A stretch of 64,000 nt of DNA, taken from the NCBI RefSeq assembly GCF_965638725.1, contig NC_134957.1:16330101-16394100 (forward strand), written 5' to 3'. The notes below the pieces were generated by a model. The model saw only the letters and a list, made by a program, of their open reading frames with translations. It had not been told where the DNA came from and made no database searches. Source of the stretch: Aptenodytes patagonicus. Lineage: Eukaryota; Chordata; Aves; Sphenisciformes; Spheniscidae. Below are positions 12,080-23,100 of the stretch, piece after piece (position 1 is the stretch's first letter; every line of letters starts with the position of its first letter). The translations under genes were made by a program, and so were the position numbers.

Positions 12080-12674
12080 TGTCATGGTTTAACCCCAGGC
12101 GGCAACTCAGCCCCACCCAGCTGCTCGCTCACTCCCCCCCCGGTGGGATGGGGGAGAGAATTGGAGGGGTAAAAGTGAGAGAACTTGTGGGTTGAGATAA
12201 AGACAGTTTAACAGGGAAAGCAAAAGCCGCACACACAAGCAAAGCATGACCAGAAATTCATTCACTGCTTCCCATCGGCAGGCAGGTGTTCAGCCATCTC
12301 CAGGAAAGCAGGGCTCCATCACGCGTAACGGTGACTTGGGAAGACAAACGCCATCATTCCGAACGTCCCCCCTTCCTCCTTCTTCCCCCAGCTTTATATG
12401 CTGAGCATGACGTCATATGGTGTGGAATATCCCTTGGGTCAGTTGGGGTCAGCTGTCCCGGCTGTGTCCCCTTCCAACTTCTTGTGCACCCCCAGCCTGC
12501 TCGCTGGTGGGGTGGGGTGAGGGGCAGAAAAGGCCTTGACTCTGTGTCAGCACTGCTCAGCAACAACGAAAACATCCCTGTGTTATCAGCACTGTTCCCA
12601 GCACAAATCCAAAACACAGCCCCATGCTAGCTGCTGTGAAGAACATTAACTCTACCCCAGCCAAAACCAGCACA
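12080..12674 (-). mobile_element. Solo endogenous retrovirus LTR (antisense to VMA21)
   Basis: A 595-bp block begins TGTCATGG and ends CAGCACA on the plus strand, so it has TG...CA ends. It matches an abundant avian LTR family that I recognise but cannot name with certainty. Orientation is minus: on that strand it has a CRE palindrome, the TATA box CATATAAAGC and, further on, a decayed poly(A) signal (GTTAAA, plus 12207-12212) before U5. No primer-binding site, gag or pol sequence follows, so it is a solo LTR. The flanking five bases (ATGGG and GTAGG) do not form a clear target duplication, suggesting an older insertion or altered flanks. Confidence 0.85.
12391..12415 (-). promoter_or_regulatory. 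LTR core promoter: CRE plus TATA box
   Basis: The palindrome TGACGTCA at 12408-12415 is a full CRE. Read on the minus strand it lies eight bases upstream of the TATA box CATATAAAGC (12391-12400). Transcription from it would run leftward, antisense to the VMA21 3'UTR and exon 3. The motifs look intact; activity is unproven. Confidence 0.6.
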
Positions 12675-13815
12675 GTAGGACAGACATAAATAATATATTT
12701 CTGAGTTTAGAAGTAATTGCAAAAATAGAATTGGTTAGAAACTCGGGTGATGTCTTTCTAATATGAAATACAAAGATTTTTTTTGTTTTCAAATGTAATT
12801 TGAAGTGTAAAATTCAATCTTTAATTTCCTTTTGGGGTGCATTGTTGTATTACTGCATTGCTCATCTTTCCACTCTTCTACAGTTAATCTTGATGATGCG
12901 AAGGAAATGGCGTAGCATATTTTTTTATGTCTTTACATTTATGTATCTCCTTGATAATTGCTAAAGGATGTAGTTGGATTTCCCATGGTAAAGTACTATA
13001 ACAGCTATAAGCCGCTCTAATGGCTAGTAGAGGAAGGCAAGAGAAAACAATCTGTAGCCATCTGCAAATGTCCTTTATGAAGCAGCACATGAGAGTGATC
13101 ACATGGAAAACTTGCTTCTTTTCATAAATATTAACTTGTACACTGTGAAATGATACAATATGTTGATTGTTTTCTTTTTTCCTTGGTTGTGTGTAGAAAC
13201 TTTCTGTAGTCAAACCATAGTGAGATTTTTGTATTGTAGGGTAACCTGAATTTCATTTCACTGTCGTGCTGTTGTTGGCAAGCTTTTCAATCTGTAGGTA
13301 AAACATTTTTCCGAAGGTTCCAGCAATGCATAGAACTTCCCTAATGCTGGTGATTGATGTTAAGCTGTTGTGCTTGAGGTAGTTCCGTTAATTTGAGTTT
13401 TCCAGTTCGTTGTATTAGTTGAGCATTTTTTGGAAGTGTTTTGCTTAATATAGGGCTGGGAGTGGTTTTGGTGCTACGCTTGTCCATAGTAAAACTTATC
13501 CATAAATGAGACAAAAATCAGTTATCCATAGCCAGTGGCTTGAGGAATGTGTTCCCAGGTCTCACTCCTGCCATCTCCACCCCGGTCCCAGGTGTGCGCA
13601 AGCATATACACCATGTCACACTAGTGCAAATGAATTTTTACGTTTTGTTTCTGAAACGTTAACTTTTCTCATCCAGAAGCCCATTGTCAGGTTGCTGCCA
13701 GCAAACGAGAATGGTCTCATAGTACTTGAAATATAAATTTAGTTTGTACCTGGGCATATTGGCTTCCTGTTCTCCAGTATATGAACTGTACATTGTAGAA
13801 CAAATACTGCCTTTT

Positions 13816-13821
13816 AATAAA
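13816..13821 (+). terminator. VMA21: Candidate poly(A) signal AATAAA
   Basis: A canonical hexamer 2.2 kb after the VMA21 stop. No strong GU-rich element follows directly. A second AATAAA is at 14002-14007. Either could end the long VMA21 transcript. Confidence 0.35.
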
Positions 13822-14676
13822 GAACTACCCCGCAATACAAGATCCAGTAAACAAGCACTTGTGCTGAACAGTTTTTGAATAATCTCTTTAATACTGCTCA
13901 TGTACAGCACAGCTTACGACAAATAGATCAGCTATAGCACTGTCCGGTAGCTTTTTTGGCGTGTGTTTGGTTTTGGTTTTTTTACTCCATTTATAGTGGA
14001 GAATAAATGGGAGCATAGCAGTCATGCTTTACTAGCTGGGTCTTGTGCTATATCTCTTCTATGTTTCACATACCAGAATCCCTAGGCACTAAGTTAATTT
14101 CCTAGCAATAACAGGGAAATAATTGCGTATTATAATTGTTTAGTTACAAAAATCTGAGAAGTTGGACCTGTGCTGTATCTATAGGCACTATAATGTCACA
14201 GCAGTTGGGGGTAACGAGCTGAGCATTAATCCATCCATTAGAAGATCTTTGAAGATAATGCTTTGATCCACAGTGTTCTCCTTGAGAAAAGAGGCAACGC
14301 ATGAGTCTCTGCATAGTAACAGCCCTGTACTGGGTTTTATGTTGCCTATGCTTGGGAGTTGGAACAACCACTCAGGTAAATGGTGCAATGAAAACAGTCG
14401 GGGGGTGGAATTATACCATGACTAGGGAGCTCAGAGAACAGAAATTGCAGCCACACAATGTAGAGTGTACCTGGACTAGGTACCCTGCCGGGACTCCTGT
14501 TGTGCTTACCAATACTAAGATTTATTATATTTTAAGAGCTTTGTTGTGGTCTCTTTAGGTTGAGTGTTTCCTTTCATGTGTCTGATGTTCCTGTTATGGT
14601 AAAGCTAATTCTCATGTCAGTTTTTTAATTGATTAGTGGCCGTTCTAATTCTTTTAGGGTTGAAATAATACTGTCC
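13822..14676. other. Non-coding stretch between VMA21 downstream region and second LTR
   Basis: AT-rich sequence with a second AATAAA at 14002-14007. No exon, repeat family or RNA gene is recognised. Confidence 0.5.
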
Positions 14677-15042
14677 TGTATTGGGTTTGCATGGCGAGGT
14701 TTTGGTAGCAGGGAGGCTACAGGGGTGGCTTCTGTGAGAATATGCCAGAAGCTTCCCCTATGTCTGATAGAGCCAATGCCAGCCGGCTCCAAGATGGACC
14801 CACTGCTGGCCAAGGCCGAGCCCATCAGCGACGGTGGTAGCGCCTCTGGGATAATGTATTTACGAAGGGGAAAAAAAAAACCCCAACAACCTGCACAACA
14901 GCAGCCGGGAGAGAGGAGTGAGAATAGGAGAGAGACACAGCTCTGCAGACACCAAGGTCAGTGAAGGAGGGGGAGGAGGTGCTCCAGGCACCGGAGCAGA
15001 GATTCCCCTGCAGCCCGTGGTGAAGAGCATGGTGAGGCAGGC

Positions 15043-15416
15043 TGTCCCCCTGCAGCCCATGGAGGTCCACAGTGGAGCAGATATCCACCTGCAGCCGGTG
15101 GAGGACCCCACGCTGGAGCAGGTGAATGCACCCGAAGGAGGCTGTGACCCTGTGGGAAGCCCGTGCTGGAGCAGGCTCCTGGCAGGACCTGTGACCCTGT
15201 GGAGAGAGGAGGCCACGCTGGAGCAGGTTTGCTGGCAGGACTTGTGACCCCGTGGGGGACCCACACTGGAGCAGTCTGTTCCCGAAGGACTGCACCCCGT
15301 GGAAGGGACCCACGCTGGAGCAGTTCGTGAAGGACTGCAGCCCGTGGGAAGGACTCACGTTGGAGAAGTTCATGCAGGACTGTCTCCTGTGGGAGGGACC
15401 CCACGCTGGAGCAGGG
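15043..15416 (+). repeat. Internal tandem array of LTR copy 1 (about eight units)
   Basis: Imperfect repeats of about 39-53 bp, each with a CTGCAGCCCGTGG-like part followed by CACGCTGGAGCAG. Copy 1 has two units (around 15150-15250) that are absent from copy 2. Most units near the right end are 45 bp, a multiple of three. Confidence 0.75.
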
Positions 15417-15620
15417 CAAGAGTGTGAGGAGGAAGGAGCAGCAGAGACACTGTGTGATGAACTGACCGCAACCCCCATTCCCCGTCCCCCTGCGCTGCTG
15501 GGAGGGGAGGAGGTAGAGAATTCGAGAGTGCAGCTGAGCCTAGGAAGAAGGGAGTGGTGGGAGGAAGGTGTTTTAAGATTTAGTTGTTATTTCTGATTAC
15601 CCTACTCTGATTTGATTGGT

Positions 15621-15626
15621 AATAAA
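15621..15626 (+). terminator. Poly(A) signal of LTR copy 1
   Basis: AATAAA within AT-rich sequence about 190 bases before the end of the LTR, the position expected for the R-region signal. It could end transcripts reading in from VMA21. Confidence 0.5.
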
Positions 15627-16586
15627 TTAAAATTAATTTCCCCAAGTCGAGTCTGTTTTGCCCGTGATGGTAACTGCTGAGTGATCTCCCTGTCCTTATC
15701 TTGACCCATGAGCTTTTCATTGCATTTTTCTCTCCCCTGTCCAGCTGAGGAGGGGAGTGATAGAGCGGCTTGGTGGGCACCTGGCGTCCAGCCAGGGTCA
15801 ACCCACCACATGTACAAACATGGAAATTGATAAAAGTTGTGGAGAGATCAATATTCTTGTTGCTTTGTTTTTTATTTTCTATAAAATGGTGATTTAAAAT
15901 TTTTAATGGTGTAGTACTTTAAAGTGGTACTGTAAGTATGTTTATTTTATTACTAGGAATGGATTTAAGACAACTGTTATTAAAAAGACAAAACTGGGAC
16001 AACTTGGTCTGCATAAGCCATTCAGTACTTCAGAATTGCCTCTCACTCAGTGGTCCATCACGCGTTTGCATAGGTTGACAATTAGGCAGTTTAGCTAAAG
16101 CAAGCAATTGTATCTAGCAGTGAGCAAATACCTTGAGACTGACATCGTAGCAGAAATTTTCTGGAATGTTTTCCAAGACTATAGATAATGAAGGTAGTGG
16201 GGAGAATTGAGAAGTGGAAGATCAGTGACTTCTCAAAATTAGTTTAGTTTTCTTCTTCCGTACCTCTTATCTCTGGTTTTTTTGAATGCCTGCAGAACGC
16301 TGTGGTGGTTACCCAGCTGATGACAGCATGCAGGTGACCAGCTTTGGTTTGTGGTTAGGGATGCCTGACTTAATTTATCTATTAACTGCTAGCACCGAGT
16401 AGGAAGTCTCCAGAGAAAATGGTGATGTTGGTGATCATATTGTTAACGGGAATTGTTTGTCACACCCTAACATTGATTAAAGTACATGAACTTTAAACAG
16501 TCTTTATATTTGAAACAAAACAAAGTACTACCTGCCTGGTTTTTGCTATGAAAGAGAGAGCCTAGCAATAATTCTCACTTAACATT

Positions 16587-16650
16587 AAAAAAAAAAAAAA
16601 AACCCACAGAAAAACCCCAAACAAACCAACCCCCCAAAACCCCCACCTCC
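16587..16650 (+). repeat. A16 run and A/C-rich low-complexity tract
   Basis: Sixteen A residues followed by alternating A and C runs (CCCCAAAC-type). No retroposon body is recognised upstream. Confidence 0.75.
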
Positions 16651-16720
16651 TGTGTAACTTTCACAGTGGCGGTGGTTGGACACTATCAAACTGACAGGAA
16701 GTTAAAGGATGTGATTTTGC

Positions 16721-16740
16721 CACGCTGCTAACGCAGCGTG
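16721..16740. repeat. Perfect short inverted repeat (8-bp stem, 4-nt loop)
   Basis: CACGCTGC and GCAGCGTG are exact reverse complements separated by TAAC. The hairpin is GC-rich and CpG-containing within AT-rich surroundings. It is isolated from any gene, and its function is unknown. Confidence 0.7.
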
Positions 16741-19700
16741 ACAGGCTAGAGGGCAGGCTTTTCTACTTGATTCCCGTGATGGGAGAGGGGAAGTTGTGGA
16801 GCTGGCTGAAAAATTACGTTGTCGCTCAGCGCATTGGTGAACAGTAAAATGTTTGACGTTATTGCAGTTTTGATGGTTTTTAGACTGCTGCACAGTTACT
16901 GTAATGAAATAAACTGTGCTTAGGCTTCCGATAGCCCATGCCACTGGACAGGGTGTTCTCAAAGCCTGCAGGCGGGGGTATTGTTGGTAATAGTTCAGTT
17001 GAGTAAGAGATGGGAAAGGAGAGGGCCCTTAAAATAGTGAACCAAGCCACACGTATTATTACAAAATAACATAATATGGGTATGACTGAATTTTAGGTAG
17101 GCTGCAGCCCATGGGACAAGGGGCGGAAGGGGTCCTGTGAAGCAAAGGAGTGATGTGGAGATGGGGTAGGGTGAGGACTGGAATGTGCTGGCACGGCTTG
17201 GTATATCATAACTGAGGCACCATATGGTTTTGTTCAGAAGTGTTTATTCCACTGTTCTCCAGGGGATTATGCAGAGCCATTGATCTGAAATATTAAATGT
17301 AAATCATACAAAATAGCAAGCCAATTCCATTTTTAACTTCCAATTAAAGTTGTTCATAGGTTGACAGCTTTGCAGTGTGTGATCTGGGGCACATTTATTC
17401 AGCTTTGTCTTGTCCAAACTAGCGTTGTTACTGGCTCTGAGTCATGTCTTAAGGCAGGGTCAAGCCCTTGGAGTGTAAATATTTCTTTAAAAATACCAAA
17501 GAGCAACTGCCGCTCTAATGTTTCATTAGCTCTAATCAACTGTCAGTTTAAGGGAGGGACACAAGCTTCTTGTTTCAAGCTCACAGGAGACAGTGCTTGC
17601 TGTTTTCCTGCAAGGGGAGGCTCTCTTGTCCTTGAATGAGGCTTGCAACAAGGAAATACTGTGTAGTTTGGGGCCCCCACATTCATTCTCTTATCTGAAG
17701 ACATGCTAATGTATGAATTTCTGAGACGGTGGGATACAGCTCGAGTCTCTCTGTTAGGAGTACTGAATCACAGTGTTGCGTAACAATGCTGAGGTACAGT
17801 TTAAGACAAGAGATGAAGGTAAACTCTTGGGACTTGAGTGCTGTTTGAACCTAAAATGGTAAGGAAAAGTATGGGGGAAGCAAACGGGGATTTCTGTGGA
17901 AAGCAGCTTTTTTAGGTGCTGGTCTCCCAGTTTGCATTCTGAAATCGAGAGACAGAGCCAATGGTGGTCCCGTTTCTGAAGGCAGGGATACTGACTGGGA
18001 AGCTTTGTGGTGAAGGATGACCAGGGAGAAGAGCTTGGAAAGCCAAGTAGTTAACTTGGTGACTGTCCAGCTGAACGCCTGGGACTGAGTTTTTTGGTGC
18101 TGGTTCGCCATCAGGTTTCACAACCCTCTTTCTCCTACCGGCTTTGGATGGCACGTTCTTGCCGAGATGATTCCCCGTGGGTGCCCAGTGTTCCTAGGAG
18201 TGATCAGGTGCTTACTTGCAACTGTGCTTTTACGATAGGGCAAACTACTCGTAGGCCTGGAAAAAAGCTGTTGATGCTTATAGTTGGCACATGACACGGT
18301 GTGGTTTAATAGTTTTAGTGTAAATGGCCCAGGGCAGAGGCACCGTGGGTGTGTTATTAATTAAAACTGTTTTTAATTGAAGGATGATTTATCAGTGAGA
18401 GTAACAGCAGTCAAAGTTAAAAACTGCTGTGGGTGTGGGCCCATGCTGCCGGCACCACTGAGGAGCAGTTTAATACCTTTGCAGTTTTTCATCCTCAAGA
18501 TGCGGAGTTTCTCTTAACTTGCTTGACTCGTTAATATGGCTCTGCTGATGTTGGAGATCAGCTGGAAGTACCAAAGTTTAGCTCCACGGCTGGAATGCTT
18601 CATACCGCTCATTTCAAGGGAATGAGTCTTTGATGTGTAGGTGGTTTTGTGTCTGATAGAGAAGACAGAAGAACCCGCTTTGCTCTCAAACCTTACCACA
18701 GTTTGAGCCCTTTCCTAGAACAATTCCTATAGAATTGGCAAGCGTTGGACGATTCTTAATTTGAAGCATTATGATAGAGCAGTTTCCTTTAGAAGCTTGT
18801 GTTTTGTCTTCAGTACAGCATTTTTTTCTCCCAGTGTAAAGTATGCCCTCACCAAAAAATCCAAACCAAAGGTGATTCTGATGCTTTGGGTGTTTGAACT
18901 GTTTTGATGGCTGTTTGTGTGTTAGGTGCAGCTAGCTGTATTTAAATGTGGAGTGACTGTCGCTCATCATCTGCAGGTTTAGCCCAACACCCCGAGACTT
19001 GCTGGGTGAATATCGAATTCTGTGTGCTGTGTGTTTAATAGGAGAGTCCTCTGTTTGCCTTAATGCTTAGTGGCTTCAACAGGGTTATTAGAAATACTCT
19101 TGAATAGCAGCTGTTCCACGGCTCCCAGTTTTACTAAGTGAAAACTGGATCTTTACTTGGTTTTTATATTTGAAATAAAATCATAATGGCACCTCTCTTC
19201 ATGGTAATGACTGGCTGATCTGTTATGTTAAGCCAGTTCCTTTATTTCTAGCTAGCATTTATTTCTAACTCATTGTACTTTTGCAAGCTGCAGCAAGTTC
19301 CTCACTCTCTTTAGCACTTCTCCCTCTTTACCTCTCCTAGCTATTTGTCAAGTGCTTTTGATGGGAGCAAATATTTTCTATAGTGTGACATCTGTTGTGA
19401 TCACTAGTTAAGATTACATTGAGCTTTGTAGGGAGAGATGAGGTTTTTATACCACTTGGTGGGGATTGTGCTTTCCTGCCCATGAATTTTCAGAATTGTT
19501 AGTGCTATCAGCTCTGATATTTGAGGCACGAAAACAGTAATGCCAGGGGAAAAAAGTTTCCAATTTTATAAACAATCCTTAATCAGATAGCTGTTTGTCA
19601 TGGGCCTTGGGAGGAGTAATTAACAACACTAAAATAATAGCATGTTTCTGTGTTGTCATATGCTTATTAGATTCAAAACAGTCTAACTCTGTGTTTAAAT

Positions 19701-20066
19701 GTAGTTTTATTTTAGCATATTACAAAACTTAAGAACACTTAAGTACACTGAGTAACATTGTCAATGGGATCCAGGCTGCTTTCACTTTTCCAGCTCTGAA
19801 AGAAAACTACATTGAGTCTGTTGGTAAGGAAATCTTAGAGGGCACCTGGGAATGTGTGATGCAGCTCTTCAAGAAGCCTGCCCGTGCCAAAAAGCCGTGT
19901 TTGCATTATATCAAGCCTATGCAAGGGATTAATTTGGAAGCAGAGCTGAGTAGCTTGTGAACTTTCTACCTCAGGTCAGCTGTGCTCTAGCTGCATGGCC
20001 CAAATTGCAATTTGATGGGATAAACAACTTTTGTGTGCTTTTTATGGACTTTGTTCAAAGAGCAAA

Positions 20067-20100
20067 CAGGTAATTCTTCACAGCAGGTAATTCTGCACAG
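20067..20100 (+). repeat. Two-copy 17-bp tandem repeat
   Basis: CAGGTAATTCTTCACAG is followed directly by CAGGTAATTCTGCACAG, differing at one base. Confidence 0.7.
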
Positions 20101-23100
20101 CACCAGAACTAGTTTGCTACAATTTTATTCAGTTAAAGATGGAACAACGCAATAACGTGGGTGATTACATAAGCACAAGTTCAGTTGATCACATCTGTGT
20201 GTGGATATAATATGTGAACTGATTGACCAGTAAAGCAGACACAGTAATTTATTTTGTCTTGTCTCCCTGAATTCTGCCAAGACAGTTTTCTTTCAGTTCA
20301 AACCCAGTGGTTTGCTCAGCCTCAAAGATTACTGTACAGATTGATTGACCAGTAAGATGAATTGCTGTGTTTGTGGAAGCCGGTGTGCTCCAGACTCCTG
20401 TGATGAACGGGTGAGGCTTTGCATCGTTAGGGAAGGCCCCTTACCTGTGATCCTGGCTTTCGCAGAATTAACAAGGGCTGGTCCCAAATCCGATGACAAT
20501 ATGAAATGCAGAAAATGAGGTATTGGAGGTATCTGTGCCAGGAGTACTGTCATATGGATGGATAAGAAGAGTTATCCATCAGTAACAGGACGTTCACTGA
20601 CTCTTCTTTTTCTCACGTGCATTTCTAGCACTGGGAAATCAGTATAAAGCCATCGTTTACTCTTAACAGTCTTTGAAAAACACAATCTGTTCTTAATGTT
20701 TCCCCAGGAAAAAATTCTACTTAAACTAGGCTTTTGAGACTCGGTACAATTTAAGCTACTTCTTTAGCCAAAAAAAGAGCTTTTGGATAAAACTCGGGTG
20801 TTGGTGTTGATGGATTTTCCTCCCCAGAATACCCTGCATACTCCTCTTGTGCAAAAAAAGGTTAACAACACAGAATACTATGTGTGGCAGCATCCACGTG
20901 TTCATTGTGTTGCAATAGAGTGTTTAACGCTCCTAGAGATTGTACCACTAAGCATCCAGATGTCACCCTCTGTAGTGCTTGCCTTTTCGTGTACTGTCTG
21001 CTCTTCATTGAGCAATACCCAAAGAGCAAGATAGCATCCTGCTGCGCTAGATCTTTATGAACACACAGTGAGTTGATCGCTGTCCTGAAGAAGTCACCGT
21101 GTAAGTAGATGGGTCGGGCTAAAGGGGTGTTGGGAAACAAGCACAGCAAACCTGTCGAAGTGGAAGTAGAGAGGTGTTCGGTGCAGTTAGTACGTGATAA
21201 CTCCTGGGGTCGTTGGGCCTGGCCTCTGAGCTATGTCTCCATAGAAGAAAAAATACCACATCTTTACTGTGTGTAGATACACTCAGAGAGGTAAAGGGAG
21301 TTGCTTTGCGTGCTATGGCAGATCACGGGTTTAGAAATGGGGGGTGGGTGGGGGAAGGGACTGGAACTTGAATCTTTTGACGCACTGCTCTGTCAGCAGT
21401 ATCTGCCATTCACCACCACCCATCCACAGTGATTTTTTAGGGGTTGTTTCTGGTGAGATCTTGAAGCAGTGGATACCTGGAACGTTACCTAATTTTGCAT
21501 AGCTTGACGTCCTCTTCAAAGTCTGTGCAGCTCACACTGCAGTGCATGCTTTCCTTCTTTGTCAGTTCTTCTGAGCATTCCATGAAATCCCTGTTTCGGC
21601 AGATCTTTGCCATTGTTCAGCTGGCTTTAGACTTCTCTGGGCTTCTTTCAGGCATACATTTTCTCTGCCTGATCCTTTCCTTCTACCTCCTTCTAAAATC
21701 TTAAATAAAAATAATAAAAAAGGCTAGTTGAAATTTGCACACCACTGGAGGACGATGCTGCACTTGAACTGTGTGATTCCATTATCCTTTCAATAGTGTT
21801 AGCGTTGTGCTTTCGTCCTGCTTCACACTTCAAGAGCACATCTCTTCATTTGCCCACAAGATTGAGCTGGGAATGCGTTCAGTGGTCAGGGTGCAGAATA
21901 TGCATGTGGTGCTATCTGGGGGAAGGGTTGGCATGAGACTGGAAGAACACAGCAGCGAGTAAATGATAAAGGAATTAAACTAATATACAGACCCTAATTT
22001 TTCATGTATGCCTCGGGGTATGTATGTGTCTTAGTCTTAGGTCTAAGCAGTGTATTGTTTGGGGAAGTACATTCAAGCATGACTAATCTGCATTTGTCTC
22101 CCTCTCCCAAAACATTGTGCCATTTGAAATGTTTTATTTTTCTGTATTTAAAGAATATTATTTCATAATCCAAAAGCTATTTTTCATTTTTTCTAGAACA
22201 ATTGGTTGAAGTGTTTTTATTAATCTTTTTATTATTTAAGTGCTTCTATCTGCAATACACAATTGAGGCAAATGAATTGATTTTTTTGAGACAAGCTTGC
22301 TTTTTATCCTACAGAAACGATGACTCATGAGATTCATCCAACCCTCATCTGTATTCCTCCCCCAGCTAATAAGTTAAATGTGAGTTTTGTGTCTGTATTA
22401 AAAGGCAGCCTATGCTTACCTCACCAGGGAGCTTGTTTGAACATTGAGTTCACAAGAGGAAAATTCCTTGCCACAGTAAAACTGCATCTCTGGGCATTAA
22501 GGAGCTTTGCAAAGTTTGCTCCCTAAGTGAAGAAAACAGCATTAGATTTAATTCATTGCTCACGTTTACAGCGATCCTACTCTGGCGTGCTTGTAACTCT
22601 TCATGATGATGATGCCAGAAGGTTTGTGGCTCTGATAGATGAACAGACAGCAGAAGGCAGAGACCTGTAATATTTTGTCTTTGGGCCTGTTAATCCTGCA
22701 GATGGAGAGTATCAGGATGTACAAGATGCTACTCTGATCTAGGATAAAAACGCCCTCTATTTTCATTCTGACTGAAACAGTCCTGCAAATGTGTGTGTTG
22801 TGCTGGTGTAACTAAGAAGGGAGCATGGAGGATGGAGATGGGTGGAGGTACTTCAAGTCAGTGTTGCTGCTGAAGGCCTGTGCTGTGAGAAGGCACGCTT
22901 AGCCGGAGCTGACTCCCACATTAACACAGCCAAGTTTGTTTAAAGCTAAAATGAGGTATGGCCTTGCAGCTCTGCAGTGTGGATGCACCACGAGTTTTAG
23001 CTGAGAGGAAAGGAGAGCTTGATCAGTACACTTCACTGCATAAAAGGTAGCCGATTTCTCTGCGAAGCTGTGGATTTTGCATCGGGCATTTTTAACTGAG

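Larger units (their letters stand above)
11622..13840 (+). other. VMA21: Probable VMA21 3'UTR / downstream region
   Basis: The stop codon is followed by AT-rich sequence without a coding signal. Vertebrate VMA21 transcripts have long 3'UTRs, so the message may reach the AATAAA at 13816 or 14002; an earlier ATTAAA is at 11982. An LTR in antisense orientation occupies 12080-12674, so a long transcript would include it. The true 3' end cannot be fixed from sequence alone. Confidence 0.45.
14677..15810 (+). mobile_element. Solo LTR, family B copy 1
   Basis: A 1134-bp element starting TGTATTGGGTTTGC and ending CAACCCACCACA. It aligns along its whole length with the copy at 30709-31741. The flanks are TGTCC (14672-14676) and TGTAC (15811-15815), a 4-of-5 match consistent with a 5-bp target duplication with one later change. 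It has a degenerate TATA-like TGTATTTA at 14855, an internal GC-rich tandem array and AATAAA at 15621-15626. There is no internal viral sequence on either side, so it is a solo LTR. It carries about 100 bp more array sequence than copy 2. The family is familiar from bird genomes; I do not assign a name. Confidence 0.85.
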
